Shown piece by piece: positions 63,088-64,000 of a stretch of DNA of 64,000 nt. The DNA is from CAVQMB01 sp963713445 (GTDB taxonomy: Bacteria; Pseudomonadota; Gammaproteobacteria; Competibacterales; Competibacteraceae). The notes beneath the pieces are model-generated. The model was not told the DNA's origin and made no database searches. It saw only the letters and a program-made list of their open reading frames with translations. Every line of letters starts with the position of its first letter. The first letter of the stretch is position 1. The stretch is from NCBI GenBank assembly GCA_963713445.1, contig CAVQMB010000019.1:5727-69726 (forward strand), in the 5' to 3' direction. The translations under genes were made by a program, and so were the position numbers.

Positions 63088-63317
63088 ACCGCAAACTGCG
63101 CTGGCGTTGCCGGCGTGGCATGAAGGAATTGGACGAACTGTTGCTCGGCTACCTGGTGCAGCGTTACCAGCAGGCTCCAGCGGTCGAACAGCAGAGGTTC
63201 GAGGCATTGCTGGAACTTCCGGATCCGTTGCTGTGGGCCTACCTGAGTGGTCGCGAGGTGGCCGGCGATGCGGATCTGCAAGCGTTGATAGGTCGTATTG
63301 CCTCCGACCAGGCTTGA
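63084..63317 (+). CDS. sdhE: FAD assembly factor SdhE
   Basis: 77 residues with the family core RCRRGMKELDELLLGYL (RGxxE motif) and LLELPDPLLWAYLSG. SdhE promotes covalent flavin attachment to SdhA and FrdA. Its location directly after sdhB, with a four-base overlap, fits that role. It also forms the conserved pair with the ygfX-like gene that follows. Confidence 0.95.
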   Translation: MNRKLRWRCRRGMKELDELLLGYLVQRYQQAPAVEQQRFEALLELPDPLLWAYLSGREVAGDADLQALIGRIASDQA

Positions 63318-63741
63318 ACTGCGACCGTGCCCAGTGACGGTCGGTGTCCTCACGGCCGCACACCTTCTGGCTGCCGGCGCGATCTGGGTTTGTGTACTGC
63401 CGTTGCCCGTGCGCGGGATGTTGCTGGTACTGCTTACGGTGTCTCTAGGGTACTACTGGTGGCGTCACGCCGAGCCGGATAGCGCTGGGTTCATGCGCCG
63501 GCTGGTGCTGCTCGATGATGGCCAGGCTGAGATCGTCTCTGGAAAAGGCGTCACGCGGCAAGGCCGGTTACTCGCCTGGTACTGGCATCCCCGGGTGGTG
63601 GTCCTGACATTCGCAACTGGACGGTGGCGACGTCAGGCCATTGTCGTAACAGCGGCAAATGCGGGTGTGGAACCGCTGCGGCAGTTACGTTTGCGGCTGC
63701 GAATGCAGGCTGCTCCGACCATGGCCGACAATCATGCTTAA
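63298..63741 (+). CDS. ygfX: YgfX/CptA-like membrane protein
   Basis: Up to 147 residues from TTG 63298; a GTG at 63334 could also start it. Two membrane segments near the N-terminus (TVGVLTAAHLLAAGAIWVCV; MLLVLLTVSLGYYWW) precede a basic cytoplasmic domain with LAWYWHPRVVVLTFATGRWR. Overlaps sdhE by 20 bases, like the sdhE-ygfX pair of other gammaproteobacteria. Called a toxin (CptA) in E. coli, though that label is disputed. Confidence 0.82.
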   Translation: MPPTRLELRPCPVTVGVLTAAHLLAAGAIWVCVLPLPVRGMLLVLLTVSLGYYWWRHAEPDSAGFMRRLVLLDDGQAEIVSGKGVTRQGRLLAWYWHPRVVVLTFATGRWRRQAIVVTAANAGVEPLRQLRLRLRMQAAPTMADNHA

Positions 63742-63839
63742 GTCGGTTTTTTGCGATACCCTATTGTTAATCATGTGTAAGTTTAATCGACCCGGTTAAA
63801 TCTCTTAGAAAAAATAATGGAATTACCTGGTGCCTCGGC

Positions 63840-63866
63840 GAACTAACTGTGACCTCACCGGTCAAT
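63840..63866 (+). promoter_or_regulatory. Candidate sigma-E autoregulatory promoter of rpoE
   Basis: GAACTA (63840-63845), 16-base spacer, TCAAT (63862-63866, within GGTCAAT). This resembles the sigma-E consensus GGAACTT...GGTCAAA. About 45 bases before ATG 63911. The 169-base gap after ygfX holds no gene. Confidence 0.5.
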
Positions 63867-63910
63867 CGGTTAGGCGCGGGGTGCCCCTTACCGTAAAGGG
63901 GTTAGCCCGT

Positions 63911-64000
63911 ATGGGCGAACGTACTGTCGATCATGAATTGGTAGCGCGGGTACAGCAGGGTGATAAGCGTGCTTTTGATGTTCTGGTACAGCGTTATCAG
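63911..64000 (+). CDS. rpoE: RNA polymerase sigma-E factor, 5' end only
   Basis: The first 30 residues read MGERTVDHELVARVQQGDKR then AFDVLVQRYQ, matching the start of RpoE/AlgU region 2. The rest lies beyond the window. Position after sdhE-ygfX agrees with gammaproteobacterial gene order, though nadB, often next to rpoE, is not between them. Confidence 0.9.
   Translation, partial: MGERTVDHELVARVQQGDKRAFDVLVQRYQ

Noticed and set aside
1..64000. CRISPR arrays, insertion sequences, prophage, attachment sites
   Set aside because: No repeat-spacer pattern, transposase, integrase or phage structural gene was found; the tRNA-Asn 3' end is not duplicated in the window.

Overview
The window is one continuous stretch of a moderately GC-rich gammaproteobacterial chromosome. 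Evidence for this is E. coli-like gene neighbourhoods (queG facing nnr-tsaE-amiB; sdhE-ygfX leading to rpoE; prfB-lysS), a prfB programmed-frameshift site like that of E. coli, a Q-type succinate dehydrogenase and an FNR/ANR-controlled cbb3 oxidase. The order cannot be fixed from the sequence alone. It is almost entirely core metabolism; I see no phage, insertion sequence, CRISPR array or rRNA. One tRNA (Asn) is present.

Layout. 1-5.3 kb: 3' part of purL, then a c-di-GMP module (MshEN-repeat protein plus GAF-GGDEF-EAL enzyme). 5.3-6.15 kb: AT-richer intergenic DNA with a decayed 2-oxoglutarate/Fe(II) oxygenase remnant. 6.1-13 kb: amiB, tsaE, nnr, queG, a small membrane protein and nadE. 13.2-16.3 kb: ModE-type regulator and modABC, with a palindromic operator over the promoter. 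16.4-19.3 kb: gloA, a CcsA-like membrane protein and corB. 19.3-23.5 kb: selD fused to a flavin oxidoreductase, divergent from an unrecognised GT-A glycosyltransferase. 23.5-26.9 kb: uvrB, an aspartate aminotransferase and tRNA-Asn. 27.3-32.3 kb: a formyl-THF hydrolase-like protein, a dimethylglycine/sarcosine dehydrogenase and serA, i.e. one-carbon, glycine and serine metabolism. 32.4-40.1 kb: ccoNOQP and ccoGHIS, a complete microaerobic cbb3 oxidase and assembly operon behind an exact FNR box. 40.1-47.3 kb: two periplasmic binding proteins and a branched-chain-type ABC transporter with a fused LivM-LivG subunit, with a SlyD-like isomerase between them. 47.3-55.5 kb: a phosphopantetheinyl transferase, a YccA-like protein, ETF-ubiquinone oxidoreductase, a DUF1461-like protein with PagL, a rhodanese-like lipoprotein and a FadN-like protein that lacks catalytic residues. 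55.6-64 kb: prfB, lysS, ygfZ, a DUF1674 SDH assembly factor, sdhCDAB, sdhE, ygfX and the start of rpoE.

The genes fit a respiring heterotroph that handles low oxygen (cbb3), feeds electrons from flavoproteins (ETF-QO, DMGDH, SDH) to quinone, and imports amino acids or amides and molybdate.

A striking technical feature is the number of single-base indels in genes that should be essential: purL, modB, the glycosyltransferase, the phosphopantetheinyl transferase, the FadN-like gene, DUF1674, sdhD, sdhA (a dozen or more) and sdhB, plus an in-frame TAG in nnr. Most are probably consensus errors. sdhA also differs in codon usage from its neighbours. The most interesting biology is the selD/glycosyltransferase pair, the catalytically degenerate FadN-like protein, the c-di-GMP pair, and two unrelated SDH flavinylation factors bracketing one sdh operon.
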